From NCBI RefSeq assembly GCF_013340935.1, contig NZ_WHOS01000026.1:1-64000 (forward strand): DNA of 64,000 nt, in the 5' to 3' direction. This document shows, in pieces, positions 1-8,701 of the stretch; the first letter of the stretch is position 1; every line of letters starts with the position of its first letter. The notes under the pieces are model-generated. The model did no database searches, was not told where the DNA came from, and was given only the letters and a program-made list of their open reading frames with translations. This stretch comes from Azospirillum melinis. Its GTDB lineage: Bacteria > Pseudomonadota > Alphaproteobacteria > Azospirillales > Azospirillaceae. Position numbers and translations under genes: made by a program.

Positions 1-60
1 GGCGGCGCGGAGTTGGAAAGCGCAGGTCTCGCCGGCGCGGATCAGGGAACGGCGCAGCAT
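1..60 (-). CDS. possible N-terminus of an unidentified protein running off the left edge
   Basis: An open frame starts with ATG at position 60 on the minus strand and reads 20 codons (MLRRSLIRAGETC...) to the window edge without a stop. Nearly all third positions are G or C, as in the real genes nearby. I see no clear ribosome binding site and cannot name the product. It would lie downstream of the hybrid kinase that ends at 226. It could equally be noncoding. Confidence 0.25.
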   Translation of the reverse strand, partial: MLRRSLIRAGETCAFQLRAA

Positions 61-225
61 CACGGTCCGTGGAAGAGAAGGGGGCGGCGACGGGCGGGGG
101 CCGCCGGGAGGCTCGGTCGGGCGGCGGATGCTAGTCTTCCGGCCGCCGGCCCGTCCAGGGGTGCTTCGGTGCAGTCGGGCGCTTTTTCGCACTCTGCCGC
201 CGGTTCGGGTGGAGGATCTGCCGCC

Positions 226-2595
226 TTATGCAGCGGTGGTCAGGATCTCGCGCAGCATCGGGGCGGAGACGGGCTTGTGAATCAGCCGGTGGCCGCTGCG
301 CTGGACCTCGGCGATGCGGGCGGGGTCGGTGTCGCCGGTCAGCACCACGGCGGGAACGCGCACGCCGCAGACGCCGTAGATGTCGCGGATCGCCTCCACC
401 CCCGTCCGTCCTTCGCGCAGGCGATAATCGGCGACGATCATCGCCGGCTGCCGGCCGAGGTTCAGCAGCGAGGCGATGGCCTCGTCGGCGGAGACCGCGG
501 CGACCACCTCGTATCCCCATTCCTCCAGCATCGCCCGCATGCTCAGCAGGATGATGGTGTCGTCGTCGACGACCACGATCAGCCCCTTGGCGTCCGGCAA
601 TTCGGCGGGAACCCGCACAGGCTTCGGGATCGGGCGTGGAACCGCTGTCGGCACATCGAGGAAGAAGCCGCTGCCGCGTCCGGGAGCGGATTGCACCGTT
701 ACCCCATGCTCCAGCAGCCCGGCCAGGCGCCGCACGATGGCGAGCCCCAGCCCAAGTCCCTTGCGGCGGTCGCGCTCCGGATTGGCGAGCTGGGTGAATT
801 CTTGGAAGATGTCCTGGGTCTTGTCGGCGGGGATGCCGATACCTTGGTCCAGCACCGCCAGCCGCAACGCGCCGCCACGGTGCCGGCAGCCGACCAGGAT
901 GTCGCCGCGTTCGGTGTAGCGGATGGCGTTCTCGATCAGGTTGCGCAGGATGCGCTCCAGCAGGGCGGGATCGCTGCGGGTCCAGGCGGATGTCGGGACA
1001 TGGCGCAGAGTCAGGCCCGACTCGGCGGCGCGGACGCGGTATTCCTCCGCCAGCCGCTCCAGCAGGGGACCGAGCGCGAAGTCGGTGACGCTGGGCTTCA
1101 CCACCCCGGCATCAAGGCGGGACACATCCAGCAGGCTGTCCAGCATCACCCGCAGCCCGTTCAGCGAATCGGTCATGCTGGCCAGCAGGGGAGCGGCCGG
1201 ATGATCCTCCAGCTTGTCCGACAGGGCGTGGGCGAAGAAGAACAGCGATTGCAGCGGCTGGCGCAGGTCGTGGCTGGCGGCGGCCAGGAACTTGGTCTTG
1301 GCGCGGTCGGCGCGCTGGGCATCGTCGCGGGCCTGCAAGGCCTCGACCCTCGCAGCCTCCGCCTCGTCGCGGGCGCGCAGGATCGCTTCCTCCGACGCCC
1401 TGCGGGCGGTGATGTCGCGCATGATGCCGGTGTACATGCGGCGCTTGCCGACATGCCATTCGCCGACCGAGAGGTCAAGCGGGAAGCTGGTTCCGTCTTT
1501 GCGCAGCCCGTCCACCTCGCGGCCAATCCCGACGATCCGCCGCTCTCCCGTCCGGCGGTAGCGGTCGAGATACCCGTCATGGGCGCTGCGGTACGGTTCC
1601 GGCATCAGCATGCTGATGTTGCGCCCGATCACCTCCTCGGCCAGGTAGCCGAAGGTCTTCTCCGCCGCGTGATTGAAGGACTCGACGATGCCCTGGTCGT
1701 CGATCAGGACGATGGGGTCCACCGCGGTGTCGACGATGGCACGGTAGCGCGCTTCCTGCTCCGCCGACCGTTCCGCCTGCTGCCGGCGGTCGAGCAGCGA
1801 CGACAGCATCGCCAGCGACAGCAGAAGCAGCGTTCCCATCCCGGTCATGATCGCCAGCAGGGACGAGGACAGCGCGATGCCCTGGCCGGAGTGGGACGCC
1901 GCATGGGGAAGGGCGGTCCGGTTGGCATCCGCGCTTCCGACGGACGCGGCGCTCAGTTCCGTTATCGGTTCCATACCGGCTGCGGCCATGCCGGTGTAGT
2001 GCATCGTGACCACGCCCAGTCCCAGCAGCACGGCGCCGGCGGCGCGTTGCAGCGGGCGGCTGTTGCGGAAGGCCAGCCATAAGGCCGCGGTGGAGGCGAC
2101 GATGGCGACGATCACCGAAACAGTGACCAGAACCACGTCATAGGACAGGTCCATGTCCATGCGCATGCCCGCCATTCCCACATAATGCATGCTGACGATG
2201 CCGAGCCCGGTCAGGGTCCCTGCGATCGGCAATTTAAAATAGTTGGTATGGCGGCTTCGCGCTACCGCAAACAGGCCGGCTCCCGAAACGCCGACGGCCA
2301 GCACGAAGGACAGCGCGGTCAGCCCGGCGTCATAACCGATGGGCATGTCGCTGCGGTAGGCGAGCATGCCGATAAAATGCATCGACCAGATTCCGGCACC
2401 GAGCGCCAGCGCCGCACCGGCCAATCGCCGTTTGTCGCCCGGCCCATTTCCGGTCGCGTTCCGCAGGTCCGACGCGAGGGATTGGCCCGCCGTGCCGCCG
2501 CGGGAGTGATGGGCGAGATCCAGCGCCACATAACCGCCGAACACGGCGATCACATAGGATAATGCGACGAGGAGGGGGTCGTAATGGCCTGGCAC
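226..2595 (-). CDS. MHYT-PAS hybrid sensor histidine kinase with C-terminal receiver
   Basis: A 789-residue membrane sensor kinase. Seven N-terminal membrane segments carry three MHYT signatures (SMHFIGM near 70, SMHYVGM near 135, TMHYTGM near 200), a fold predicted to bind a metal and sense a diatomic gas. A PAS domain at about 285-400 closely resembles the FixL haem PAS (LMPEPYRSAHDGYLDRY, then IVGIGR). The H-box SHDLRQPLQ lies near 440, followed by the HATPase domain. The receiver occupies about 675-789 with its acceptor Asp in ADYRL. The start is GTG at 2595; there is no in-frame ATG and no strong ribosome binding site, so the start is uncertain. No cognate output gene is adjacent. The kinase call is secure; gas or oxygen sensing is inferred from the domains. 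Confidence 0.9.
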   Translation of the reverse strand: MPGHYDPLLVALSYVIAVFGGYVALDLAHHSRGGTAGQSLASDLRNATGNGPGDKRRLAGAALALGAGIWSMHFIGMLAYRSDMPIGYDAGLTALSFVLAVGVSGAGLFAVARSRHTNYFKLPIAGTLTGLGIVSMHYVGMAGMRMDMDLSYDVVLVTVSVIVAIVASTAALWLAFRNSRPLQRAAGAVLLGLGVVTMHYTGMAAAGMEPITELSAASVGSADANRTALPHAASHSGQGIALSSSLLAIMTGMGTLLLLSLAMLSSLLDRRQQAERSAEQEARYRAIVDTAVDPIVLIDDQGIVESFNHAAEKTFGYLAEEVIGRNISMLMPEPYRSAHDGYLDRYRRTGERRIVGIGREVDGLRKDGTSFPLDLSVGEWHVGKRRMYTGIMRDITARRASEEAILRARDEAEAARVEALQARDDAQRADRAKTKFLAAASHDLRQPLQSLFFFAHALSDKLEDHPAAPLLASMTDSLNGLRVMLDSLLDVSRLDAGVVKPSVTDFALGPLLERLAEEYRVRAAESGLTLRHVPTSAWTRSDPALLERILRNLIENAIRYTERGDILVGCRHRGGALRLAVLDQGIGIPADKTQDIFQEFTQLANPERDRRKGLGLGLAIVRRLAGLLEHGVTVQSAPGRGSGFFLDVPTAVPRPIPKPVRVPAELPDAKGLIVVVDDDTIILLSMRAMLEEWGYEVVAAVSADEAIASLLNLGRQPAMIVADYRLREGRTGVEAIRDIYGVCGVRVPAVVLTGDTDPARIAEVQRSGHRLIHKPVSAPMLREILTTAA

Positions 2596-2752
2596 GGTCG
2601 ATTCGGCTGTTGTGTGGGGTCGTTCGGGGAGGGAGCAGACTCGATTGTGCGTTTAGAGAAACAATTTGGGTGAAGGTGCCAGCCCCTTCCCACGAACGAA
2701 AGGCTCGCCTTCGTGGTAGAAGGGACCTAAGACCTCCGGCAGAATATTTCCA

Positions 2753-3331
2753 ATGAACAGCACTCCCCCACCCGGGGCGCAGAACCGTCCCGCCTCCCCC
2801 GAACCGCCGTCGCCGCGCAGTCTGCTGTCCCGCCTGCTGCGTCCGGTCGCGACACTGTTCGCGGTCGCGTATTTCCTGCTGGACGCGCTGGCCTATTGGG
2901 TGGTGCGGCCGGTCGCCCGCCGGATCGCGCGGCTGCCGCTGTTCGCGCGATTCGGGCAATGGGCGGCGAGGCTTGGACCTTATCCGTCGCTGGTCCTCGT
3001 GCTGGTGCCTTTGGCCCTGCTGGAGCCGGCGAAGCCGGTCGGCGCCTGGCTGTTCGCAACAGGCCGCCCCATGGCCGGCGCCGCCGTGATCATCGGGGCG
3101 GAACTGGTCAAAATCACCCTGGTGGAGCGGCTGTTCCACATCGCCAAGCCGAAGCTGCTGACCATCGGCTGGTTCGCCTGGGGTTATGTGCGGGTGACGG
3201 CCTGGATCGCCTGGCTGAAGGAAACCGCTCCCGTCCGCGCCGCGCGCAGGCTGCTGATTGCGGTCCGTCAGTTCGCGCGCCGGGTCGGCCGGCGCCTGTC
3301 CTTGATGGTACGGCGGGCGGGGCGGGGGTGA
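2753..3331 (+). CDS. uncharacterised integral membrane protein (192 aa)
   Basis: A 192-residue protein with a proline-rich, probably cytoplasmic N-terminus (about 1-25), hydrophobic segments near 30-55, 80-95 and 100-115, and a strongly basic C-terminal tail rich in Arg. The family looks conserved but I cannot assign a function. It is divergent from the MHYT kinase and convergent with cbiB: only four bases separate the two stop codons, and both stops sit inside a perfect palindrome at 3325-3342. Confidence 0.75.
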   Translation: MNSTPPPGAQNRPASPEPPSPRSLLSRLLRPVATLFAVAYFLLDALAYWVVRPVARRIARLPLFARFGQWAARLGPYPSLVLVLVPLALLEPAKPVGAWLFATGRPMAGAAVIIGAELVKITLVERLFHIAKPKLLTIGWFAWGYVRVTAWIAWLKETAPVRAARRLLIAVRQFARRVGRRLSLMVRRAGRG

Positions 3332-3342
3332 CCGGTCACCCC
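3325..3342. terminator. perfect 18-bp palindrome covering two convergent stop codons
   Basis: GGGGTGACC and its exact complement GGTCACCCC abut with no spacer, and the TGA stops of the membrane-protein gene and of cbiB both lie inside. As RNA each strand could fold at the gene end. There is no T-tract, so an intrinsic terminator is not proven. Confidence 0.4.
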
Positions 3343-4298
3343 AGCACGGTCAGCACCAGCGCCCCGGCGATCAGCAGCACGCAGGCGCGGCGGTAGAGCG
3401 CCAGTGCCCGGCCGATGTCGTCTGGCGTGGCGGCGGTGCGTCCCGCGCCGAGCCAGACATCCTCGATTCGGGTGTCGCCATAGACCCGCGGCCCGCCCAG
3501 CCGCAGGTCGAGTGCACCGGCCATCGCCGCCTCCGGCCAACCGGCGTTGGGGGAGCGGTGGCGGTGGGCGTCCTGCCTCACCGACGCCCAGGCCTGCCGC
3601 GCGTCCGCCCCTCCCGTCATCCAGGCGGCACCCACCAGCAGAAGGGCGGTCAGGCGCGATCCCGGCAGGTTGACCAGATCGTCCAGTCGTGCCGCCGCCC
3701 AGCCGAAGGCTTCGTGCCGCGGGGTGCGGTGGCCGATCATGCTGTCCGCCGTATTGATCGCCTTGTAGAGCGCCAGACCCGGCAACCCGCCCACCAGCAG
3801 CCAGAAGGCCGGCGCCACCACCCCGTCGGAAAAATTCTCGGCAAGGCTCTCGATGGCGGCACGGGCGACGGCGGGTTCGTCCAGCGTGGCCGGGTTGCGG
3901 CCGACGATCATCGATACCGCCTTGCGCGCGCCCTCCAGCCCGGCGGTGCGGAAGCCCTTGGCGACCGCCGCCACATGATCGTGCAGGCTGCGCTGAGCCA
4001 GCAGGGTGGACGCCAGCGCCGCCTCGACCAGCCAGCCGAAGGGCAGGAGCCGGCAGGCCCAGGCCACCGCCACAGCGACTCCGCCCACCGTCAGCAGAAG
4101 CACCAGCACGGCCAGGACGCCGAACGCCTTGCGGCGGTCGAAGCTGTCCGTCTCATGGTTGAGTGCACCGTCCAACTGGGCGATAAGCGCTCCGATCCAT
4201 ACGACCGGGTGACGGATGCGGGCGTAGAGTGGATCGGGATAGCCGACAGCCGCCTCGATGATCAGCGCGGTGGCGAGCAGGAAGGGATGCAGCGGCAC
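3336..4298 (-). CDS. cbiB: adenosylcobinamide-phosphate synthase CbiB/CobD
   Basis: A 320-residue polytopic inner-membrane protein of the CbiB/CobD family, which attaches the aminopropanol (or its phosphate) arm to adenosylcobyric acid in cobalamin synthesis. Family features visible are the N-terminal membrane helix followed by DPLYARIRHPVVWIGAL, the SLAENFSDGVVAPAFW segment near 150-165, and ALYKAINTADSMIGHR near 180-195. Length is normal. It is divergent from cobC, which supplies the aminopropanol-phosphate arm, with about 65 bp between the two starts, so the pair probably shares a control region. I see no cobalamin riboswitch in that short gap. Confidence 0.93.
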   Translation of the reverse strand: MPLHPFLLATALIIEAAVGYPDPLYARIRHPVVWIGALIAQLDGALNHETDSFDRRKAFGVLAVLVLLLTVGGVAVAVAWACRLLPFGWLVEAALASTLLAQRSLHDHVAAVAKGFRTAGLEGARKAVSMIVGRNPATLDEPAVARAAIESLAENFSDGVVAPAFWLLVGGLPGLALYKAINTADSMIGHRTPRHEAFGWAAARLDDLVNLPGSRLTALLLVGAAWMTGGADARQAWASVRQDAHRHRSPNAGWPEAAMAGALDLRLGGPRVYGDTRIEDVWLGAGRTAATPDDIGRALALYRRACVLLIAGALVLTVLG

Positions 4299-4363
4299 GG
4301 CAGGGACGTTCCAGGATTGGGGCGGCCCGCTGGCCGCGCGATGGGAAAATGAGGAGCGCGATC

Positions 4364-5497
4364 ATGGCCGAAGACAGCCCGGCGACCAAGCTGCACATGG
4401 CGGATGTGCTTGGGGCGGATGTGCTTGGGGCGGGTCCGCTTGGGGCGGGCCCTCAGGGGCAGGGTGACGCGACCGGCGGCGCCCTTCTGCACGGCGGCGA
4501 CCTGGACGGTGCCCGCGCCGCCTTTCCCGGTGCGCCGCTACCGTGGGTCGATCTGTCCACCGGCATCAACCCTTGGCCCTATCCGCTGCCGCCGGTGCCG
4601 CAGGATGCCTGGACCCGGCTGCCCGGCCGGAGCGAAGAGGCGGCGCTGCGCGCGGCGGCGGCCGATTGCTATGGCGCGCCATCGGCGGAGCTGGTTGCCG
4701 CGGCATCGGGTTCGCAAGCGCTGATCCAGCTGTTGCCGCGACTGCGTGCGCCGGGCAGCGTGGCCGTGCTGGGGCCGACCTATGCCGAGCATGCCCGTTG
4801 CTGGGCGCTGGCCGGCCATGACGTGCGGATGGCGGCGGACGTGGCGGAGGCCGACATTCTGGTCGTCGTCAACCCCAACAACCCCGATGGCCGGCGCTGG
4901 CCCGTCGCCCGGCTGCTGGAGCTTGCCGCGGCACAGGCCGCGCGCGGTGGCTGGCTGGTGGTGGACGAGGCCTTCGCCGATATGCGGCCGGAAGACAGCA
5001 CCGCTGCGCATGCCGGCCGGCCGGGGCTGGTCATCCTGCGCTCCTTCGGCAAGTTCTTCGGGCTGGCGGGGCTGCGCCTGGGCATAGCGCTCACCCCGGC
5101 CGATCTGGCGGCGGCATTGCGCGAGGCCATCGGACCCTGGGCCGTGTCCGGTCCGGGGCTGAGCATCGCCACGGCGGCCCTCGGCGACCGCGGCTGGATC
5201 GCTGCCACGCGCAACCGCCTGACCAGTGCCGCGGCAAAGTTGGACCGGCTGCTGGCGGGGGCCGGATTGCGGGTGGTTGGCGGGACGGACCTGTTCCGTC
5301 TTGTCGAGGACGATCGGGCACCGGCGCTCTATCGTGCTTTGGGCGAGTCCGGGATCCTGGTGCGCCGGTTCGAGCACCGGCCGGATTGGCTGCGATTCGG
5401 ACTGCCGGGAGACGATGCGGCATGGCGTCGTCTTGATGACGCGCTTGTCCGGAAACAAGTTTGGGCGATGCAACCTTGTAAAATGTCCGCATCTTGA
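4364..5497 (+). CDS. cobC: threonine-phosphate decarboxylase CobC (PLP fold type I)
   Basis: A PLP-dependent, aminotransferase-like enzyme of about 377 residues that decarboxylates L-threonine O-3-phosphate to aminopropanol phosphate for the cobalamin nucleotide loop. Visible features are NPNNPDG (substrate and cofactor region), VDEAFADM, and the PLP lysine in RSFGKFFGLAGLRLG. The ATG at 4364 is preferred over that at 4349 because GAGGAG at 4351-4356 lies 7 bases before it. The first 35 or so residues are unusual: they contain four pentapeptide units (ADVLG, ADVLG, AGPLG, AGPQG) encoded by a 15-bp tandem repeat. It is divergent from cbiB. Confidence 0.92.
   Translation: MAEDSPATKLHMADVLGADVLGAGPLGAGPQGQGDATGGALLHGGDLDGARAAFPGAPLPWVDLSTGINPWPYPLPPVPQDAWTRLPGRSEEAALRAAAADCYGAPSAELVAAASGSQALIQLLPRLRAPGSVAVLGPTYAEHARCWALAGHDVRMAADVAEADILVVVNPNNPDGRRWPVARLLELAAAQAARGGWLVVDEAFADMRPEDSTAAHAGRPGLVILRSFGKFFGLAGLRLGIALTPADLAAALREAIGPWAVSGPGLSIATAALGDRGWIAATRNRLTSAAAKLDRLLAGAGLRVVGGTDLFRLVEDDRAPALYRALGESGILVRRFEHRPDWLRFGLPGDDAAWRRLDDALVRKQVWAMQPCKMSAS
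4400..4459 (+). repeat. 15-bp in-frame tandem repeat in cobC
   Basis: Two identical 15-mers (GCGGATGTGCTTGGG) at 4400-4414 and 4415-4429 are followed by a third copy with three changes at 4430-4444 and a fourth, degenerate copy to 4459. They encode pentapeptides before the conserved enzyme core. Confidence 0.85.
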
Positions 5498-5615
5498 ACA
5501 ATCGCCGAAAATTTTATACGCTCAACCGTTCTTAGAAGTCCGGCCCTTCCAGTTCGACCTTGTCGGAAACCACCGGCGCTGCGAGGAATCAAAAGTCAAT
5601 GAGACACTCTCGGCC

Positions 5616-7094
5616 ATGCCGGTTCCGGGTTGCATGGCAATGATCTCAGGCCGTGATGCGCATGACGGACGCGATGCCGCGTTGTCGATCCTCGATCGCC
5701 TTCCGGTCGGGGTTTGCGTCGTCGCGGCTTCGGGGATCATTCATCATGCGAATCCGGCGCTCCATACGCTGCTGGCCTGCGAACCGGGTGGTTTGCCGGG
5801 ACGCAGCCTGTGCGAGTTCGGGCTGGACACCTGCGATGGCGGCGGTCCGGTCGCCGATCCGGCGCGGGCGCACCGGGCGCTGCGGAACGACGGTACCGTC
5901 TGCCGGGTGACGGTGGCTGAGGCACCCTGGACCTCGCTTCCGTCCGGCGCGAAGGCCGAAGGAGGGGCGGAAAGCCTGCGGCTGGTGACGGTGACGGTGA
6001 CGGACGTCGATGCGGTGTATCGGCAGACAGTGCTTGCGGACGACGATGAATCGCAGGCCGGGAGTCCGGCTGCCGGCACGCTGCTGGAATATGGCGGCAA
6101 TGTCGGGTACGAGGCACCGGTTCTTGTGGCGAAGGGTGCGACCCGCTTCCCGGCCAAGGATGCTTTCCGTGACGAGTCGGGCATTGCCGGTGTCACCCGG
6201 GATTTGGATGACCTGCATCCGAACGAGGGGCGGCTTGAAGCCATCCTCGAACAGAGCCCTATCGGCGTTTCGGTGTCCCGCCGCGACGACGGCTGTATCA
6301 TTTTCGTCAACACCCGCTTCGCCGAGCTGATCGGCCTGCCGCGCGAGAAGCTGATCGGCAGCCGCGCCCGTGATTACTACCTCGACAGCCACCAGCGCCT
6401 GCGCGTGCTGGAGCGGCTGCGCGGCGGCGGCGGCGTCACCAACATGGAGGTTCAGTTCAGGCGGGCCGACGGGTCGCCCTTCTGGACCCTGTTCACGGTG
6501 AATCAGGCGGTGATCCAGGGCACGGCGGTCAATCTGGCCTGGATCTACGACTACACCGAACGCCGCAGCATGGAAGAGGCGCTGCGCGACATGGCGTCGC
6601 GCGATCCGTTGACCGGCATTTTCAACCGGCGTTCCTTCATGGACATGGCCCGCGCCCAGCTGGCCCGCGCCCATCGCTTCCACGAGCCGCTGTCGGTCTT
6701 CGTCCTCGACGTTGACCATTTTAAGCGCATCAACGACAGCTTCGGCCATGCCACCGGCGACGATGCGTTGCGCATGGTGGCGGCCGGCTGCCAGGCCATC
6801 CTGCGGGAATACGACATCCTCGGCCGGTTGGGTGGGGAGGAGTTCGTGGTGGTCCTGCCCGGTGCGACCGCCGATGAAAGCCGCGTGGTGGCCGAACGGG
6901 TGCGCCGCCATCTGGCCCGCATGCCCATCGAGGCCCCGGACGGCACCTTCCGTCTGACGGTCAGCATCGGTATCGCCGGGCTGGAGGGGGCGACCGACAC
7001 GCTGGAACGGGCGATCCATCGTGCCGACCTCGCGCTTTATCGCGCCAAGCATCTCGGCCGCAACCTTGTAGCGGTGTTTGAGCCTGGAATGTAG
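5616..7094 (+). CDS. PAS-PAS-GGDEF diguanylate cyclase
   Basis: A protein of about 492 residues that should make cyclic di-GMP. It has a weak PAS-like region at the N-terminus (about 15-130), a clear PAS domain (about 205-320, LEAILEQSPIGVSV... to YDYTERRS) and a GGDEF domain (about 330-490). The active-site signature is GGEEF. An RxxD inhibitory site (REYD) sits five residues before it, so product feedback inhibition is expected. No membrane segment is seen, so it is probably cytoplasmic. The frame is open back into cobC; ATG 5616 is my choice, with 5634 and 5640 as alternatives and no strong ribosome binding site. It opens a run of signalling genes (STAS, PP2C). Confidence 0.88.
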   Translation: MPVPGCMAMISGRDAHDGRDAALSILDRLPVGVCVVAASGIIHHANPALHTLLACEPGGLPGRSLCEFGLDTCDGGGPVADPARAHRALRNDGTVCRVTVAEAPWTSLPSGAKAEGGAESLRLVTVTVTDVDAVYRQTVLADDDESQAGSPAAGTLLEYGGNVGYEAPVLVAKGATRFPAKDAFRDESGIAGVTRDLDDLHPNEGRLEAILEQSPIGVSVSRRDDGCIIFVNTRFAELIGLPREKLIGSRARDYYLDSHQRLRVLERLRGGGGVTNMEVQFRRADGSPFWTLFTVNQAVIQGTAVNLAWIYDYTERRSMEEALRDMASRDPLTGIFNRRSFMDMARAQLARAHRFHEPLSVFVLDVDHFKRINDSFGHATGDDALRMVAAGCQAILREYDILGRLGGEEFVVVLPGATADESRVVAERVRRHLARMPIEAPDGTFRLTVSIGIAGLEGATDTLERAIHRADLALYRAKHLGRNLVAVFEPGM

Positions 7095-7195
7095 CCTCAA
7101 GGCTGGTTCCTGTTCTTCGCTATGCTATCCTGGGTCGTGGGGGCGCTCCGATACCCGTGCCGTCCGGTTGACGGCTGGCAACGTGGGACGTGGCG

Positions 7196-7501
7196 ATGGA
7201 CTACACGGTGCATGACAGCGGCAACCTGCGCGAACTGGAGATGCGCGGACAGATCACCTTCGAAGCCGACTCCGATTTCCGGGCTATCCTCGCAGGATGG
7301 GAGAAGGCAGGCATCGCGGATTGCGTCCTCAACCTGTCTGCCGTCGATTACATGGATTCCGCGGGGCTGGGGCTTCTGGTGATGGCGAACAACGCTGCCA
7401 GGCAGTCGGGCATCACCTTCCGCCTGAAGCATCCGCGCGGTCAGGTCCGCGACCTGATCGAGATTTCCGAGTTCCACACCATCATTCCCTGCGAGTTCTG
7501 A
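7196..7501 (+). CDS. STAS-domain anti-sigma factor antagonist
   Basis: A single STAS domain of about 101 residues, the SpoIIAA/RsbV/HsbA type. The phosphorylatable serine is in the canonical DYMDSAGLGLL motif near 53-60. Such proteins are phosphorylated by a HATPase-type kinase and dephosphorylated by a PP2C phosphatase; candidates for both follow directly. ATG 7196 is preferred over GTG 7190 because GGGA lies 8 bases before the ATG. It ends 3 bases before the phosphatase gene, so the two are co-transcribed. The target (a sigma factor or a cyclase) is not identified by sequence. Confidence 0.9.
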   Translation: MDYTVHDSGNLRELEMRGQITFEADSDFRAILAGWEKAGIADCVLNLSAVDYMDSAGLGLLVMANNAARQSGITFRLKHPRGQVRDLIEISEFHTIIPCEF

Positions 7502-7504
7502 GCG

Positions 7505-8701
7505 GTGAGCGGCGGTCCGCCGGTCGTCATCGGCCATCCTCGCCCATCCGCCACCGGGCCACTGAGCGATGTCCTGGGCCGGCTGGGGGTTCGCCGCGTC
7601 ACGGTGGTGGACGGCGACGGGCTGGTGCAGGCCGTTGCCGATGCCTCGGCCGAGCCCCCTCAGCTTCTCCTTCTGCATGACGGGCTGCCCGGCTTTGGCC
7701 CGCATCTCCTGGTGGGATTGCGGGAGATGGCGCGGCTGCGCGACGTGCCCATCCTCGTCCTTGGCCGATTCGCCAGTGGCTCCCGCCGGGCAGAACTGAT
7801 GCGGGCAGGGGCGACCGACCTGCTGGCGCGTCCGCTGACCCTGGCGGAACTGTCTGCCCGCCTGTCGGTGTATCTTGAGAAGCGCCGCCTCGACCGCTCC
7901 CTTCAGGAGGTTATCCGCAGCCTGCACAGCTACCATCACGGCGCCATGCAGCGGATGGCGCTGGCGCGGCAGATGCAGTTGGGACTGCTGCCGGACGCCG
8001 CTGCCTGCCGGTCGTTGGAGGGGCGCTATGGCATCGCGATGGACAGCCACTTCGAATCGAGTTCGGAGTTGGGCGGCGATCTGTGGGGGGCGCGTCCGCT
8101 CGATGACCGGCGCTTTGCCCTGTTCCTGTGCGACTTCACCGGCCACGGGGTGGCGGCCGCGCTGAACACCTTCCGGCTGCACACGCTGCTGGCCCGCACC
8201 GACCTGCCGGCCGACGATCCGGCCGAGACGTTGCGCACGCTGAACGGTCTGCTGGTCGGGCTTTTGCCGGAGGCGCAGTTCGCCGCGATGATCTATGCCG
8301 TGGTCGATGTCGGTGCCGACAGGCTGGTCTATGCCACCGCCGGCGCGCCGAAGCCGCTGATCCGCCAGAGGGACGGCGGGCTGGGGGTGGGGCCGATTTG
8401 CGGTTTGCCCTTGGGCTTGGCGGGCGAGGCGCGATACCGCAACCACTGCCTGGATTTCCCGCCCGGCTCGACTCTGCTGCTGTTCAGCGACGCGCTGTAC
8501 GAGGCGCGTGGCTGGGACGGCGAAATGTTCGGCTATGACGGCGTGACCGATCTGGTGCAGGGGCTCGGCGACGATGGGCTGGAGCGGCCGCTGGGCCGTA
8601 TGCTCGACCGCTATTTCGCGACCGTGCCCCGGCTGCTCGCCGACGATCTGACGGTGCTGTGGATCAGTCGGAGCGTCCGTCCGCGGTCCGGTCCAGATTG
8701 A
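7505..8701 (+). CDS. receiver-linked PP2C/SpoIIE-type serine phosphatase
   Basis: A 398-residue protein beginning with GTG just after the STAS gene. Residues 1-125 have a receiver-like fold with a candidate acceptor Asp (LLLLHDGLPG), but the acidic pair is missing (VVIGHPRP) and the conserved Lys is Arg (LLARPLT), so phosphorylation is doubtful. A coiled linker precedes a SpoIIE/PP2C domain (about 165-390) whose metal-binding aspartates are present (GGDLWG, CDFTGHG, LFSDALYE, ADDLTVL). It should dephosphorylate the adjacent STAS protein. Its 3' end overlaps the convergent receiver-HATPase gene by 38 bp. Confidence 0.9.
   Translation: MSGGPPVVIGHPRPSATGPLSDVLGRLGVRRVTVVDGDGLVQAVADASAEPPQLLLLHDGLPGFGPHLLVGLREMARLRDVPILVLGRFASGSRRAELMRAGATDLLARPLTLAELSARLSVYLEKRRLDRSLQEVIRSLHSYHHGAMQRMALARQMQLGLLPDAAACRSLEGRYGIAMDSHFESSSELGGDLWGARPLDDRRFALFLCDFTGHGVAAALNTFRLHTLLARTDLPADDPAETLRTLNGLLVGLLPEAQFAAMIYAVVDVGADRLVYATAGAPKPLIRQRDGGLGVGPICGLPLGLAGEARYRNHCLDFPPGSTLLLFSDALYEARGWDGEMFGYDGVTDLVQGLGDDGLERPLGRMLDRYFATVPRLLADDLTVLWISRSVRPRSGPD

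Noticed and set aside
13..2082. 689-codon open frame on the plus strand
   Set aside because: It is the antisense shadow of the MHYT hybrid kinase; the translation is Gln/His/Arg-rich and matches no fold.
4299..4363. cobalamin riboswitch between cbiB and cobC
   Set aside because: The gap is far too short and no B12-box-like element is visible.
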